From positions 14,821-78,820 of the forward strand of contig JAHEMZ010000003.1 in assembly GCA_024643385.1 (NCBI GenBank): 64,000 nucleotides of DNA, read 5' to 3'. The notes under the pieces were generated by a model that was given only the letters and a program-made list of their open reading frames with translations, searched no databases and was not told the origin of the DNA. This document shows, piece after piece, positions 24,162-33,328 of the stretch. Both the position numbers and the translations under genes were made by a program. This stretch comes from Flavobacteriaceae bacterium (GTDB taxonomy: Bacteria; Bacteroidota; Bacteroidia; Flavobacteriales; Flavobacteriaceae). Each line of letters starts with the position of its first letter. The stretch's first letter is position 1.

Positions 24162-25907
24162 ATGAAATCGATTTTTTACCTCTTGTGTATCCTTTCACTT
24201 ATTTCCTGCGCCGATCCTAAGCCGGAAATAAATAGGGATTTCACTACTGCCTTTGAAAAATCAGAAGGCACCCAAACTCCTACCTATCACGAGGTTATTG
24301 CATATTATAAAAACATAGCCCAGGCTTTTCCTACCATAGGGGTCTTTGAAATGGGCATGACCGATAGTGGAGAACCTTTGCATTTGGTGGTTTTTGACAA
24401 AAACGGTGTTTCCAAAAATTACCTCGAAAGTGACAACAACAAAACGATACTATTGATCAATAACGGGATCCACCCGGGCGAGAGTGATGGTATCGATGCC
24501 TCTATGATGTTCCTGCGAGATCTGGCCAATGGAAGCATTCCATCACCGGAGAATACAGCAATTGCCATCATTCCTATTTATAATATAGGTGGAGCATTGA
24601 ATCGAAACAGTACTTCAAGAACCGATCAAAATGGTCCGGAAGCTTACGGATTCAGGGGGAATGCCAGAAATTATGACCTCAACCGTGATTTTATCAAAGC
24701 GGATACCAAAAATGCAAAAGCCTTCGCCCAATTATATCATTTATTAAACCCGGAATGGTTTATCGATAACCATGTGAGCAATGGTGCCGATTATCAATAT
24801 ACCTTAACACATTTATTTACACAACACAACAAATTAGGCGGAGATATGGGAGACTATCTCCATACTGCCTTTATGCCTGAATTTGTGGATTCCTTGGCTT
24901 CGAAACAATGGGATATCACTCCTTATGTCAATGTCTTCAATCAAACTCCCGAGCAAGGATTCTCCCAATTTATGGATCATCCAAGATATTCCACAGGATA
25001 CACTACCCTATTCAATACCATTGGAATGATGGTGGAAACACATATGTTGAAGCCTTATAAGCAACGTGTAGAAGGCACCTACGAATTGATGAAAACTTTT
25101 TTAGCCTTGGCCGACAGAGATGCTAATAAAATAAGGGAGCTAAGAGCCAAATCGGTCGAAAACCTCCTCCCGGGAAATACCTATCCCATTTCCTGGACGA
25201 TTGATAGCACCCGAACAACAACCTTTGATTTTAAAGGATTCGACGGAACTATGGAAATTAGTGCCATAACCGGTGCTAATCGATTGAAATACCATCGGGA
25301 TCGACCTTTTATAAAACCACTTACGTATTACAATTACTTCAAACCGGATCAACATATAACGATTCCTTCCAAATATCTCATTCCGAAAGGCTACTGGAAT
25401 GTTATCGAGCAATTAGAAAACAATCAAATTATTTTTAATGAAATTAAACAAGACACGCTTCTAATGGTAGAGGTCTATAAGATAAAAGATTATGCCACTT
25501 TTGACGAGCCTTTCGAAGGTCATTACCCTCATTATAATACCCAAGTAACTTCAACGAGTGAAACAATGCAGGCGCATCAGGGGGATGTCATCGTAAACAC
25601 CCAACAACCGGGAATTCGATATATCCTTGAAACCTTGGAACCATCCGCACCGGATTCCTTTTTCAACTGGAACTACTTCGATACTGTTTTACAGCAAAAG
25701 GAAGGTTTTTCACCCTATGTATGGGAAGATATGGCTTTGGAATTCTTACAAGCCAATCCTGAGATAAAAAATGCCTTTGAGACAAAAAAAGCGAACGATG
25801 CAACTTTTGCAGGAAATTGGTACGAACAATTGGATTGGATTCACAAACAGTCATCCAACTATGAAAAATCACATCTGCGTTATCCTGTCGTTCGGATGAG
25901 AGATTAA
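24162..25907 (+). CDS. M14-family zinc carboxypeptidase lipoprotein
   Basis: An exported metallopeptidase (581 aa) starting at the ATG at 24162. The signal ends in the lipobox SLISC (Cys 16). Zinc ligands are His 104 and Glu 107 in IHPGESDG and His 204 in DNHVSNG; Glu 292 in MVETHMLKPY is the likely catalytic base. The C-terminal ~200 residues form an extra beta-rich domain. It should trim C-terminal residues from peptides outside the inner membrane. Its end overlaps the convergent NUDIX gene by 39 bases. Confidence 0.93.
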   Translation: MKSIFYLLCILSLISCADPKPEINRDFTTAFEKSEGTQTPTYHEVIAYYKNIAQAFPTIGVFEMGMTDSGEPLHLVVFDKNGVSKNYLESDNNKTILLINNGIHPGESDGIDASMMFLRDLANGSIPSPENTAIAIIPIYNIGGALNRNSTSRTDQNGPEAYGFRGNARNYDLNRDFIKADTKNAKAFAQLYHLLNPEWFIDNHVSNGADYQYTLTHLFTQHNKLGGDMGDYLHTAFMPEFVDSLASKQWDITPYVNVFNQTPEQGFSQFMDHPRYSTGYTTLFNTIGMMVETHMLKPYKQRVEGTYELMKTFLALADRDANKIRELRAKSVENLLPGNTYPISWTIDSTRTTTFDFKGFDGTMEISAITGANRLKYHRDRPFIKPLTYYNYFKPDQHITIPSKYLIPKGYWNVIEQLENNQIIFNEIKQDTLLMVEVYKIKDYATFDEPFEGHYPHYNTQVTSTSETMQAHQGDVIVNTQQPGIRYILETLEPSAPDSFFNWNYFDTVLQQKEGFSPYVWEDMALEFLQANPEIKNAFETKKANDATFAGNWYEQLDWIHKQSSNYEKSHLRYPVVRMRD

Positions 25908-26498
25908 ATATTCTTTGGGAAAAAGGAGTTTAATGTTTTCGTAACTTTTTGTAAGGGCTTTTTGAGATTTTTCAAAATTCTTCCATTTTACCTTTTTGAT
26001 TCCTTCATTGGATTGAGGTACTAATTCCCCATCATATTCCGTATACATTTCGTACCAAAAAGTAGCTTTGATCTTGAATTTTCCGTTCCGCTTGAAAACG
26101 TGATAAGTCTTACTGATAAATCGTTTCACTTCCAAACCTTTTACACCTGTCTCCTCCTCTACTTCCCTTATAGCAGCGGCTTCATAACTCTCGCCTTTAT
26201 CGATATGTCCTTTGGGCAAATCCCATCGATCATTTCTATAGATAAAAAGTATTTCCTTTTTTTGATTGTAAACCAACCCACCGGCAGCTTCCACGAAGGG
26301 TAATTTTTTTCGAAGGAATTGCTCCAACTTCTCCGCGTTCTTATGATAAAGATTCACATAGATCAGCTCCCCATTGTTAATTTTTTTGATCAGTTTTTTG
26401 AAACGAGCAAGGCGCAGCGGAATAGCCGTATATTGTTTCCCTATATTTTTCTCGGTAGTGAGAATAATCGGGATGTCTTTCACAAAAACTTTATACAT
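25869..26498 (-). CDS. NUDIX hydrolase
   Basis: A 209-aa cytoplasmic enzyme that hydrolyses a nucleoside diphosphate linked to another group. The Nudix box is complete: GHIDKGESYEAAAIREVEEE then TGV (G-x5-E-x7-REVxEExG). An N-terminal ~60-residue extension precedes the Nudix fold and is seen in relatives of this branch. The ATG at 26498 (MYKVFVKD) is preferred over an upstream codon at 26519 that lies inside pyrE. The start is seven bases from that of the divergent pyrE gene. Substrate unknown. Confidence 0.9.
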   Translation of the reverse strand: MYKVFVKDIPIILTTEKNIGKQYTAIPLRLARFKKLIKKINNGELIYVNLYHKNAEKLEQFLRKKLPFVEAAGGLVYNQKKEILFIYRNDRWDLPKGHIDKGESYEAAAIREVEEETGVKGLEVKRFISKTYHVFKRNGKFKIKATFWYEMYTEYDGELVPQSNEGIKKVKWKNFEKSQKALTKSYENIKLLFPKEYLISHPNDRITQM

Positions 26499-26501
26499 TT
26501 G
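26494..26501 (+). promoter_or_regulatory. -7 promoter box of pyrE overlapping the NUDIX start codon
   Basis: TACATTTG matches TAnnTTTG and lies only four bases before the pyrE ATG (26506). The same bases 26496-26498 are the NUDIX ATG on the other strand. Transcription of pyrE should start at or within a few bases of its ATG. Confidence 0.6.
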
Positions 26502-26505
26502 CAGT

Positions 26506-27144
26506 ATGGTTTTAAACAAAGATACAGCTCAAAAAACGGCCGAGTTACTATTGCAAATTAATGCAATTAAATTACAACCACAAAACCCTTTTACGTGGGC
26601 ATCGGGATGGAAATCACCTATATATTGTGATAATCGTATAACCCTCTCATATCCAACAATCAGAAATTATATTCGCGAGAATTTGGCCAAGCAAATTGAA
26701 TCGCTCTACGGTAAACCGGATGTCATTGCCGGAGTAGCCACCGGAGCCATTGGCATTGGGATGTTAGTGGCCGATTATATGAATCTGCCTTTTTGTTATG
26801 TAAGACCCGAAGCCAAATCTCACGGAAGAAAAAATCAGATAGAGGGACTACTGGAAGAGAACCAAAATGTGGTCGTTGTGGAAGATTTGATCAGTACCGG
26901 CGGCAGTAGTTTAAAAGCGGTGGAAGCCTTAAGGGATGCTAAAGCCAATGTAAAGGGAATGGTTGCCATATTTTCCTACGGATTCCCCATTTCTCAGGAG
27001 AACTTTAAAGCATCGGGAGTAACGTTACATACACTTAGCAACTATGAAAATCTACTAAAGCAGGCTGAGAAATCACATTATATCACAACAGAAGAAGCCG
27101 GTATCTTGGCAAAATGGCGTAAAAACCCATCAGAATGGGGATGA
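26506..27144 (+). CDS. pyrE: Orotate phosphoribosyltransferase
   Basis: Pyrimidine synthesis enzyme making orotidine monophosphate from orotate and PRPP (212 aa). The PRPP-binding loop is VVVVEDLISTGGSS and the N-terminal substrate region includes FTWASGWKSPIYCDNR; VRPEAKSHGRKNQIEG is the flexible catalytic loop. The frame runs open upstream, but the ATG at 26506 is fixed by the promoter box just before it. Confidence 0.95.
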   Translation: MVLNKDTAQKTAELLLQINAIKLQPQNPFTWASGWKSPIYCDNRITLSYPTIRNYIRENLAKQIESLYGKPDVIAGVATGAIGIGMLVADYMNLPFCYVRPEAKSHGRKNQIEGLLEENQNVVVVEDLISTGGSSLKAVEALRDAKANVKGMVAIFSYGFPISQENFKASGVTLHTLSNYENLLKQAEKSHYITTEEAGILAKWRKNPSEWG

Positions 27145-27181
27145 AAATGCTCTAAATAAATCTTGTTTGTAAAAAATATCC

Positions 27182-27577
27182 ATGGAAATTAAAAGTAGAA
27201 AAGTTACTGTTCAAAAAAGTGCCGGAAATTTATTTCAGTACTTAAAGGATGTAAAAAACTTTGAGCAATTGATGCCCGAAAACATTAGTAAATTTGAAGT
27301 TATTAGAGAGGATGCCTTTGTTTTTGCATTGAAAGGAATGCCGGAAATTGCACTGGAAACAAAAGAAGCTGTAGCATCATCCAAACTTGTTTTAGGTGCC
27401 ATAAGCGATAAAATTCCATTCACACTGGAAGGAACTATCAGCGATGTCTCAGAGAATTCATCAGAAATTGAATTGCTTTTTTCCGGTGATTTTAATCCTA
27501 TGATGGCCATGATGATCAAAGGCCCTATCACCAAATTTTTAGAAACCTTATCAAGTCAAATGGAGCAGCTTCAATAG
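27182..27577 (+). CDS. SRPBCC-like small protein
   Basis: A 131-aa cytoplasmic protein with a likely START/SRPBCC (helix-grip) fold: N-terminal strand, then the helix with LKDVKNFEQLMPENI, alternating strands and a long C-terminal helix. No catalytic residue can be pointed to. It is 37 bases after pyrE, possibly in the same transcript, and overlaps the convergent biotin ligase gene by seven bases. It could bind a small hydrophobic molecule; the ligand is unknown. Confidence 0.8.
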   Translation: MEIKSRKVTVQKSAGNLFQYLKDVKNFEQLMPENISKFEVIREDAFVFALKGMPEIALETKEAVASSKLVLGAISDKIPFTLEGTISDVSENSSEIELLFSGDFNPMMAMMIKGPITKFLETLSSQMEQLQ

Positions 27578-28302
27578 AGCAGTTGAAGTTCTTTCAATCG
27601 AAATCTTTGTATCCCCGTTTCTCCAACTTGTATCTCTAAAAAGCCTTCATCAGTAACTCCGCAAATAATGCCATTGAAACGTTGACCCAATGGGTCTTGG
27701 AAGGTTGATATTATCCCTTTTCTAAATAAGAAATTTTCATATTCTTGTTTAATCACTGCCATCGAAGTAGGATGTAATCGGTCTAACTGAAAGATAACAT
27801 GGTGATAGATTGCATTCATCACCTCCCCCGACGCAAAATGAACACCTGTATTTATTAATAAAGAAGAGGCTTGCGGAAAATTTGGAAAGCTTTCGTTATT
27901 TATATTGATGCCGATTCCAATGACGCTCGTTGAAATTTGACCCTTCTGAAATTGATTCTCCACTAAAATTCCACCTACCTTTTTGCCGTCTGCCAATATG
28001 TCGTTTGGCCACTTGATGGCTACTTTTGGAATTCCTATCGACTCTAACCCCTTTTTTACCCCCAAACTAACCGCCATATTTACATAGAAAGCGGGGAAGG
28101 TAACCTTAGTGTAAAATCTTTTAAAGATACTGAAAGCAAGGCTTTTACCAATTTCAAAAAACCATTGGGAACCCATCTGGCCTTTGCCTTCAGTTTGATG
28201 CTCTGTATAGACTAATGTTTGGTCGTCCACCAACGAGTTCTTCGCCAACGATTTTAAATATTCGTTCGTAGAACCAATGGCACTAATTTTGATTACTTTC
28301 AA
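27571..28302 (-). CDS. birA: Biotin-[acetyl-CoA carboxylase] ligase
   Basis: Attaches biotin to carboxylase subunits (243 aa). The adenylate-binding loop reads TEGKGQMGSQW (the equivalent of GRGRRG in E. coli) and the conserved KWPNDIL and GGILVE follow. There is no N-terminal DNA-binding domain, so it is a ligase only. The start is a TTG at 28302, supported by the normal N-terminus MKVIKISAIGSTNEYL. It diverges from rsfS. Confidence 0.93.
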   Translation of the reverse strand: MKVIKISAIGSTNEYLKSLAKNSLVDDQTLVYTEHQTEGKGQMGSQWFFEIGKSLAFSIFKRFYTKVTFPAFYVNMAVSLGVKKGLESIGIPKVAIKWPNDILADGKKVGGILVENQFQKGQISTSVIGIGININNESFPNFPQASSLLINTGVHFASGEVMNAIYHHVIFQLDRLHPTSMAVIKQEYENFLFRKGIISTFQDPLGQRFNGIICGVTDEGFLEIQVGETGIQRFRLKELQLLY

Positions 28303-28360
28303 GTGAATTAATATTCTGTTAATCTAAGATTGTAATTCGTTTAAAGAAGCAAAAAAGTAA

Positions 28361-28368
28361 TAAATTTG
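28361..28368 (+). promoter_or_regulatory. -7 promoter box of rsfS
   Basis: TAAATTTG matches TAnnTTTG, 18 bases before the ATG at 28387. A TTT at 28340-28342, 18 bases upstream, may serve as a weak -33 element. Confidence 0.6.
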
Positions 28369-28386
28369 CAGAAATAAAATTTTTTA

Positions 28387-28758
28387 ATGCAGAAAAAAGA
28401 AGTAGGAACAGATCAACTTGTTACATACATAATCAAGGGAATTGAAGAGGTAAAAGGTCAGGATATACAAATATTAGACCTTCGGGAGATAGAAAACACA
28501 GTTTGTGATTATTTTATTATCTGTAACGGTACTTCAAACACACAAGTTAACGCCATCGTTAACTCTATTCAAAAAATAGTTAGCAAAGCCATCAAGGAAA
28601 AACCCTGGCATGTGGAAGGTAGTGATAACGCCGAATGGGTATTGATGGATTATGTACACGTGGTCGTACATGTATTCCAAAAACACATTCGAGAATTTTA
28701 CGATATTGAAGGATTGTGGGGGGATGCTAAAACCGTAATCATAAAAACCTCGTATTAA
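28387..28758 (+). CDS. rsfS: Ribosome silencing factor
   Basis: A 123-aa protein that binds ribosomal protein uL14 and prevents subunit joining when nutrients are short. The conserved core is IEEVKGQDIQILDLREIENTVCDYFIIC (read across the window), then PWHVEGSDNAEWVLMDY and HVFQKHIREFYDIEGLWGDA. It starts the rsfS-ftsH-LUD-cdsA cluster; ftsH follows after 14 bases. Confidence 0.95.
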   Translation: MQKKEVGTDQLVTYIIKGIEEVKGQDIQILDLREIENTVCDYFIICNGTSNTQVNAIVNSIQKIVSKAIKEKPWHVEGSDNAEWVLMDYVHVVVHVFQKHIREFYDIEGLWGDAKTVIIKTSY

Positions 28759-28772
28759 ACTTAAAATGCCCC

Positions 28773-30758
28773 ATGGCGAACGAAAATAAAAAACCTGAGA
28801 TACGTAAACCACGATTCAATGCCTATTGGATCTATATTGCTATATTTTTACTCTTTATAGGATTGCAATTTTTTAGTGGTAGTAATTTTTCGGAACCCGC
28901 TAAAACGACACAAGTCGATTTTCAGAAATTTCTGAAGGAAGGCGATGTTGATAAAATTGAAATCGTCAATAAGAAAATTGCTAAAATATATCTTACTGAA
29001 GAGGCCAAGCAAAAAGAAGTACATTCTAATAAAACAAAGGATCGCTTACTGAAACCCGGACCCAACGATCCCTCCTATCAATTTGAATTTGGTGACCTTC
29101 AAAATTTTGAGAATGGAATCAATCAAATCAAACAAGAAAACAATCTAAACACTAAAATTGTTTGGGATACCGAGACCAATTTATGGGGAGAATTTCTCCC
29201 TTCTATTATCTTTTTCGCCGTCATCATAGGGGTTTGGATTTATATCATGCGTCGCATGTCTGCAGGGGGTGGCGGGGGCGCCGGCGGTCAGATATTTAAT
29301 ATCGGAAAATCAAGAGCCAAGCTATTTGATGAAAAAACAGATATAAAGACAACCTTTAAAGATGTTGCCGGATTAGAGGGTGCTAAAGAAGAAATCCAAG
29401 AAATCGTCGACTTCCTTCGAAGCCCGGATAAATATACCGCGCTGGGAGGAAAAATCCCAAAGGGAGCATTACTGGTGGGACCTCCGGGAACCGGTAAGAC
29501 CTTGCTCGCAAAAGCCGTGGCCGGGGAGGCTCAAGTGCCGTTCTTCTCCTTATCGGGGTCTGATTTTGTAGAGATGTTTGTAGGAGTTGGTGCGTCAAGA
29601 GTACGTGATTTATTTAAGCAGGCAAAAGAGAAATCTCCTTCCATTATTTTTATCGACGAAATAGATGCCGTTGGACGCGCGAGAGGTAAAAACAACTTTT
29701 CAGGATCCAATGATGAGCGTGAAAATACACTGAATCAATTGCTAACCGAAATGGACGGATTCGGGAGTAATACTAATGTTATTGTAGTCGCTGCCACGAA
29801 CCGGGCGGATGTGCTCGATAAGGCTTTGATGAGAGCAGGACGTTTTGATCGTCAAATTTATGTGGACCTACCGGATGTAAGAGAACGAAAAGAAATCTTT
29901 GAGGTTCATTTACGCCCGATCAAACAAGATGATACGGTCGATATGGACTTCTTAGCTAAACAAACACCCGGATTTTCAGGAGCGGATATAGCCAATGTCT
30001 GTAATGAGGCTGCACTTATTGCTGCAAGAAAAGAAAAAAAGGCAGTGGGGCGTCAAGATTTTTTAGATGCGGTGGATAGAATTGTGGGGGGGCTCGAAAA
30101 GAAAAATAAAATTATTACTCCGGACGAGAAAAAGGCAATTGCCTTTCACGAGGCAGGACACGCTACGGTAAGCTGGATGTTAGAACATGCTGCGCCATTA
30201 GTTAAGGTTTCTATTGTCCCTCGCGGACAATCATTGGGGGCGGCTTGGTATCTGCCCGAAGAACGACTTATTGTTCGCCCTGAACAAATGCTCGACGAAA
30301 TGTGTGCCACCATGGGTGGAAGAGCCGCTGAAAAAGTAATTTTCGACAAGATCTCCACAGGTGCCTTAAGTGACCTGGAAAAAGTCACCAAACAAGCCAG
30401 AGCGATGGTTACTATTTATGGACTGAACGATAAAATAGGAAATCTGACCTATTACGATTCTAGTGGTCAAACCGATTATAACTTCAGCAAACCCTATAGT
30501 GAAAAAACGGCTGAAATGATCGATCAGGAGATTTCTGCTATGATCGAAGTCCAATACCAAAGAGCAATTGAAATTCTTCAAGAAAATAAAGATAAGCTCA
30601 TTGAATTGGCTACTGAACTATTGGATAAAGAAGTTATCTTTAAAGAAAGCCTTGAACGAATCTTCGGAAAACGTCCATTTCATAAAGATGAAGCAGTACC
30701 GCTTATCACAAAAAGTCAAGATACCGAAAGCCCTGCTGCAGAAATAACAACTGACTAG
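28773..30758 (+). CDS. ftsH: ATP-dependent zinc metalloprotease FtsH
   Basis: Membrane-bound AAA+ protease that degrades damaged membrane and selected soluble proteins (661 aa). Two membrane helices (about 18-34 and 143-160) flank a periplasmic domain, followed by a Gly-rich stretch and the AAA domain: Walker A GPPGTGKT at 236-243, Walker [10 protein letters not shown], second region of homology [20 protein letters not shown]. The zinc motif HEAGH is at 459-463. Full length, all catalytic residues present. Confidence 0.97.
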   Translation: MANENKKPEIRKPRFNAYWIYIAIFLLFIGLQFFSGSNFSEPAKTTQVDFQKFLKEGDVDKIEIVNKKIAKIYLTEEAKQKEVHSNKTKDRLLKPGPNDPSYQFEFGDLQNFENGINQIKQENNLNTKIVWDTETNLWGEFLPSIIFFAVIIGVWIYIMRRMSAGGGGGAGGQIFNIGKSRAKLFDEKTDIKTTFKDVAGLEGAKEEIQEIVDFLRSPDKYTALGGKIPKGALLVGPPGTGKTLLAKAVAGEAQVPFFSLSGSDFVEMFVGVGASRVRDLFKQAKEKSPSIIFIDEIDAVGRARGKNNFSGSNDERENTLNQLLTEMDGFGSNTNVIVVAATNRADVLDKALMRAGRFDRQIYVDLPDVRERKEIFEVHLRPIKQDDTVDMDFLAKQTPGFSGADIANVCNEAALIAARKEKKAVGRQDFLDAVDRIVGGLEKKNKIITPDEKKAIAFHEAGHATVSWMLEHAAPLVKVSIVPRGQSLGAAWYLPEERLIVRPEQMLDEMCATMGGRAAEKVIFDKISTGALSDLEKVTKQARAMVTIYGLNDKIGNLTYYDSSGQTDYNFSKPYSEKTAEMIDQEISAMIEVQYQRAIEILQENKDKLIELATELLDKEVIFKESLERIFGKRPFHKDEAVPLITKSQDTESPAAEITTD

Positions 30759-30820
30759 ATCAAATAAAGTCACAGAAAGAGAATGTTTTGTTAAGAATAT
30801 CTAACTTCCGTTAGTTTTTA

Positions 30821-30828
30821 TATCTTTG
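30821..30828 (+). promoter_or_regulatory. -7 promoter box of the LUD gene
   Basis: TATCTTTG matches TAnnTTTG, 33 bases before the ATG at 30862. No good -33 TTG at the expected spacing. Confidence 0.45.
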
Positions 30829-30861
30829 ATAAAACTGCAATACTCCTCAAATTAAGTTTAC

Positions 30862-31461
30862 ATGAGTCTATTTAAAAGACTTTTAGGAAATAAATCTTCA
30901 GCTATAAATCCGAAAGATTCGGAGCACAGCAAGTATTTCCCTGAGGAAAGATTACCAATAGACGAGAAGTTTACTTATAACTTCAATAAAAATGGGGGCA
31001 AATTCTTGTACTGTGAGGACTGGGATGAACTGGAACAAGCCTTTGATAACATCTTATTGGAAAACGATTGGTACGAAAAAGATGTTCTTTGTTTGGACGA
31101 TTCGTTAAAGAAAAAATTCGATGGTTACAATCTTAACTATGTGATGAGCGAAAGGGCAACGTTTCTTTTATCAAAATGTGAATCATTAGTCTCCAACAAC
31201 GGATCCATCTTACTCAGTTCCAATCAAATAAAAGAGAAAAAGCTTCAGGAACTACCTTCCAATATTATCATTTTTGCCACGACGAGTCAGTTGGTTGAAA
31301 ATATAAGTGAAGGTCTTCGAATTATAAAAAGCCGTAGTAAAAAATTCATCCCCAGTAACATTACAACCATTCAGGATTTCGAATGTGAAAAGGAAAAAGA
31401 TTTCATGAGTTATGGTAGTAGCACAAAAAACCTATATTTGTTGCTGCTTGAAGATTTATAA
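30862..31461 (+). CDS. LUD-domain protein (LutC-like)
   Basis: A 199-aa cytoplasmic protein with a lactate-utilisation (LUD, DUF162) fold; the segment SNNGSILLSSNQIKEKKLQELPS and the following strand with IIFATTSQLVENI resemble the core. It lacks the iron-sulfur partners LutA and LutB nearby. Lone copies in this position, between ftsH and cdsA, recur in flavobacteria as far as I recall. Role unknown; a nucleotide-sugar-like or CoA-like ligand is possible for the fold. Confidence 0.8.
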   Translation: MSLFKRLLGNKSSAINPKDSEHSKYFPEERLPIDEKFTYNFNKNGGKFLYCEDWDELEQAFDNILLENDWYEKDVLCLDDSLKKKFDGYNLNYVMSERATFLLSKCESLVSNNGSILLSSNQIKEKKLQELPSNIIIFATTSQLVENISEGLRIIKSRSKKFIPSNITTIQDFECEKEKDFMSYGSSTKNLYLLLLEDL

Positions 31462-31558
31462 ACCACTCTTGAAATGCCATCTGGATATCAAAAACAATCC
31501 TTTAAAATAATCCGAAAGGCATCTCCGCAGTCTGTTAAAAAAATCATATTTTAGACAG

Positions 31559-32362
31559 ATGAAAGAACTTATTGTTCGCGGAATTTCGGGAATACTGTAC
31601 GTGACCATCATCATTTTTGCCATGTTTGCTTCCCGAGAATGGTTTCTCGCTTTGTTTTTCTTTTTAGGCATACTGACAATCAACGAATTTCAGAAGTTGG
31701 TAAAACTAAATAGCTATATTTCCTTTATTATATTTCCGCTGCTCTTATTTTTTCTCAGTTACCGTCTTATTGATTTAAACGCGATCTATTTGTACGCTAT
31801 TCTCGCTGTTTTCATTAATCTTTTTCTAATGAAAGACATTTTAGTGACAAGTAAAATTCCCATGTTTGAAAAGAAGAAATACATCACCTTGATTTGTTAT
31901 CTCATGGCCGGGTTCATATTCTTAGGATTAATACCTTACCGAAACGGACATTTTTTTCCTAAAATCATAGTGGGAGTCTTTATCTTAATATGGGTCAATG
32001 ATAGTTTTGCCTACCTTATTGGTAAGAATTTTGGAAAAAGAAAACTGATAGAACGTATTTCTCCCAAAAAAACGGTCGAAGGATTTATTGGCGGATTTAC
32101 AGGTTGCCTTCTGGCAAGTTTCATTATCTTTAAATATCTAAATTCCTTATCCCTTTGGATTTGGATTTGTTTAGCGCTCATTGTTTCCATTTTAGGGACA
32201 TTTGGAGATTTGATCCAATCAAAATTCAAACGGCAAGCGGGGGTCAAAGATAGCGGTGTTTTAATGCCCGGGCATGGAGGAATGTACGACCGACTGGATA
32301 GTGCATTATTTGTCAGCCCTTTTATTTATGCATTTTTAGAAGTAATAGACTATGTTTCATAA
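31559..32362 (+). CDS. cdsA: Phosphatidate cytidylyltransferase
   Basis: Inner-membrane enzyme making CDP-diacylglycerol from phosphatidate and CTP (267 aa). About eight helices are present; the family signature is at the C-terminus, KDSGVLMPGHGGMYDRLDS. It overlaps psd by 11 bases and so is translated together with the next step of phosphatidylethanolamine synthesis. Confidence 0.95.
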   Translation: MKELIVRGISGILYVTIIIFAMFASREWFLALFFFLGILTINEFQKLVKLNSYISFIIFPLLLFFLSYRLIDLNAIYLYAILAVFINLFLMKDILVTSKIPMFEKKKYITLICYLMAGFIFLGLIPYRNGHFFPKIIVGVFILIWVNDSFAYLIGKNFGKRKLIERISPKKTVEGFIGGFTGCLLASFIIFKYLNSLSLWIWICLALIVSILGTFGDLIQSKFKRQAGVKDSGVLMPGHGGMYDRLDSALFVSPFIYAFLEVIDYVS

Positions 32363-33011
32363 GGAAGGACACAAAATAATTGTAATCACCTTTATTTTCG
32401 TTGTGATTTGTTTCTTGGCGATCAATCGGTTCGTTTCGATGGAATGGTTGCAGTATCTTCTTTATACTATTGTATTCACATTATTTATTTTAATCCTTCA
32501 GTTCTTCAGAAACCCGAAGCGAAATAGTTTTTTGAATAGTAACGATGTGCTATCTCCCGTGGATGGCAAAGTAGTAGTGATCGAAGAAGTTTTTGAAAAG
32601 GAGTTTTTCAACGACAAACGGATCCAGATCTCGGTTTTCATGTCTCCCTTGAATGTGCATGTAACGCGATACCCTGTTGGAGGCAAAGTAGTGTTGAGTA
32701 AATACCATCCAGGGAAGTATCTGGTGGCCTGGCATCCAAAAGCCAGCGAAGAGAATGAACGAACTACCGTGGTGGTGAAGAATCAATCCTTCGGAAATGT
32801 ATTACACCGCCAAATTGCAGGAGCTTTAGCCAAACGAATAGTTAATTATGCTTCAGAAGGGAATCAGGTAGCGCAGGCCGGAGAAAGTGGATTCATAAAA
32901 TTTGGTTCGCGTGTAGATGTATTTTTACCATTGGACGCAGATATTAAAGTACATTTGAATCAAAAAGTAACAGGTGGAATTACCGTATTAGCTTCCGCTC
33001 ATGACCAGTGA
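32352..33011 (+). CDS. psd: Phosphatidylserine decarboxylase
   Basis: Makes phosphatidylethanolamine (219 aa; the short type without a long N-terminal domain). Two N-terminal helices (about 10-50) anchor it. The self-cleavage and pyruvoyl site is the GS in FIKFGSRVD; conserved segments are DGKVVVIEE and MSPLNVHVTRYPVGG. Overlaps cdsA at the start and the acyl-CoA-binding gene at the end by 11 bases each. Confidence 0.95.
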   Translation: MFHKEGHKIIVITFIFVVICFLAINRFVSMEWLQYLLYTIVFTLFILILQFFRNPKRNSFLNSNDVLSPVDGKVVVIEEVFEKEFFNDKRIQISVFMSPLNVHVTRYPVGGKVVLSKYHPGKYLVAWHPKASEENERTTVVVKNQSFGNVLHRQIAGALAKRIVNYASEGNQVAQAGESGFIKFGSRVDVFLPLDADIKVHLNQKVTGGITVLASAHDQ

Positions 33012-33267
33012 ACAATTAGAAACGGCTTTTAAGAATGCGGTAGACAGCATTAACAATCATGTGGAACCTTTTCCTGCAGATGTGTTATTAAAATTGTATG
33101 CCTATTATAAGCGAGCCACCAATGATCAAAGTTCCCCCAATAGCAGCAATCCACTGATAAATGCATTTAAAACAAACGCACTTTTTCAGGCTAGGGATCT
33201 TACAGAAGAAGATGCCAAAAGATGCTATATTGAAACTGTAAACTCCTATTTTTTGTACCGAAAATAA
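33001..33267 (+). CDS. Acyl-CoA-binding protein
   Basis: An 88-aa four-helix protein of the ACBP family, which carries long-chain acyl-CoA esters. The helix-2 segment LLKLYAYYKRATNDQ matches the family's LKLYGLYKQAT pattern with conserved Tyr and Lys. The third-helix Trp of eukaryotic ACBP (the KWDAW region) appears changed to INAFKTN. The overlap with psd places it in the phospholipid operon, where it could supply acyl-CoA (inference). Confidence 0.88.
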   Translation: MTSEQLETAFKNAVDSINNHVEPFPADVLLKLYAYYKRATNDQSSPNSSNPLINAFKTNALFQARDLTEEDAKRCYIETVNSYFLYRK

Positions 33268-33328
33268 AACCCAGCAGCTAAATTATTGCTTGTTTGTCGA
33301 AGTAATTATTTCAAAAGAATTGTAATCC

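Noticed and set aside
29383-29598. Minus-strand open frame opposite ftsH.
   Set aside because: Arg- and Pro-rich shadow of the conserved AAA domain; no start context.
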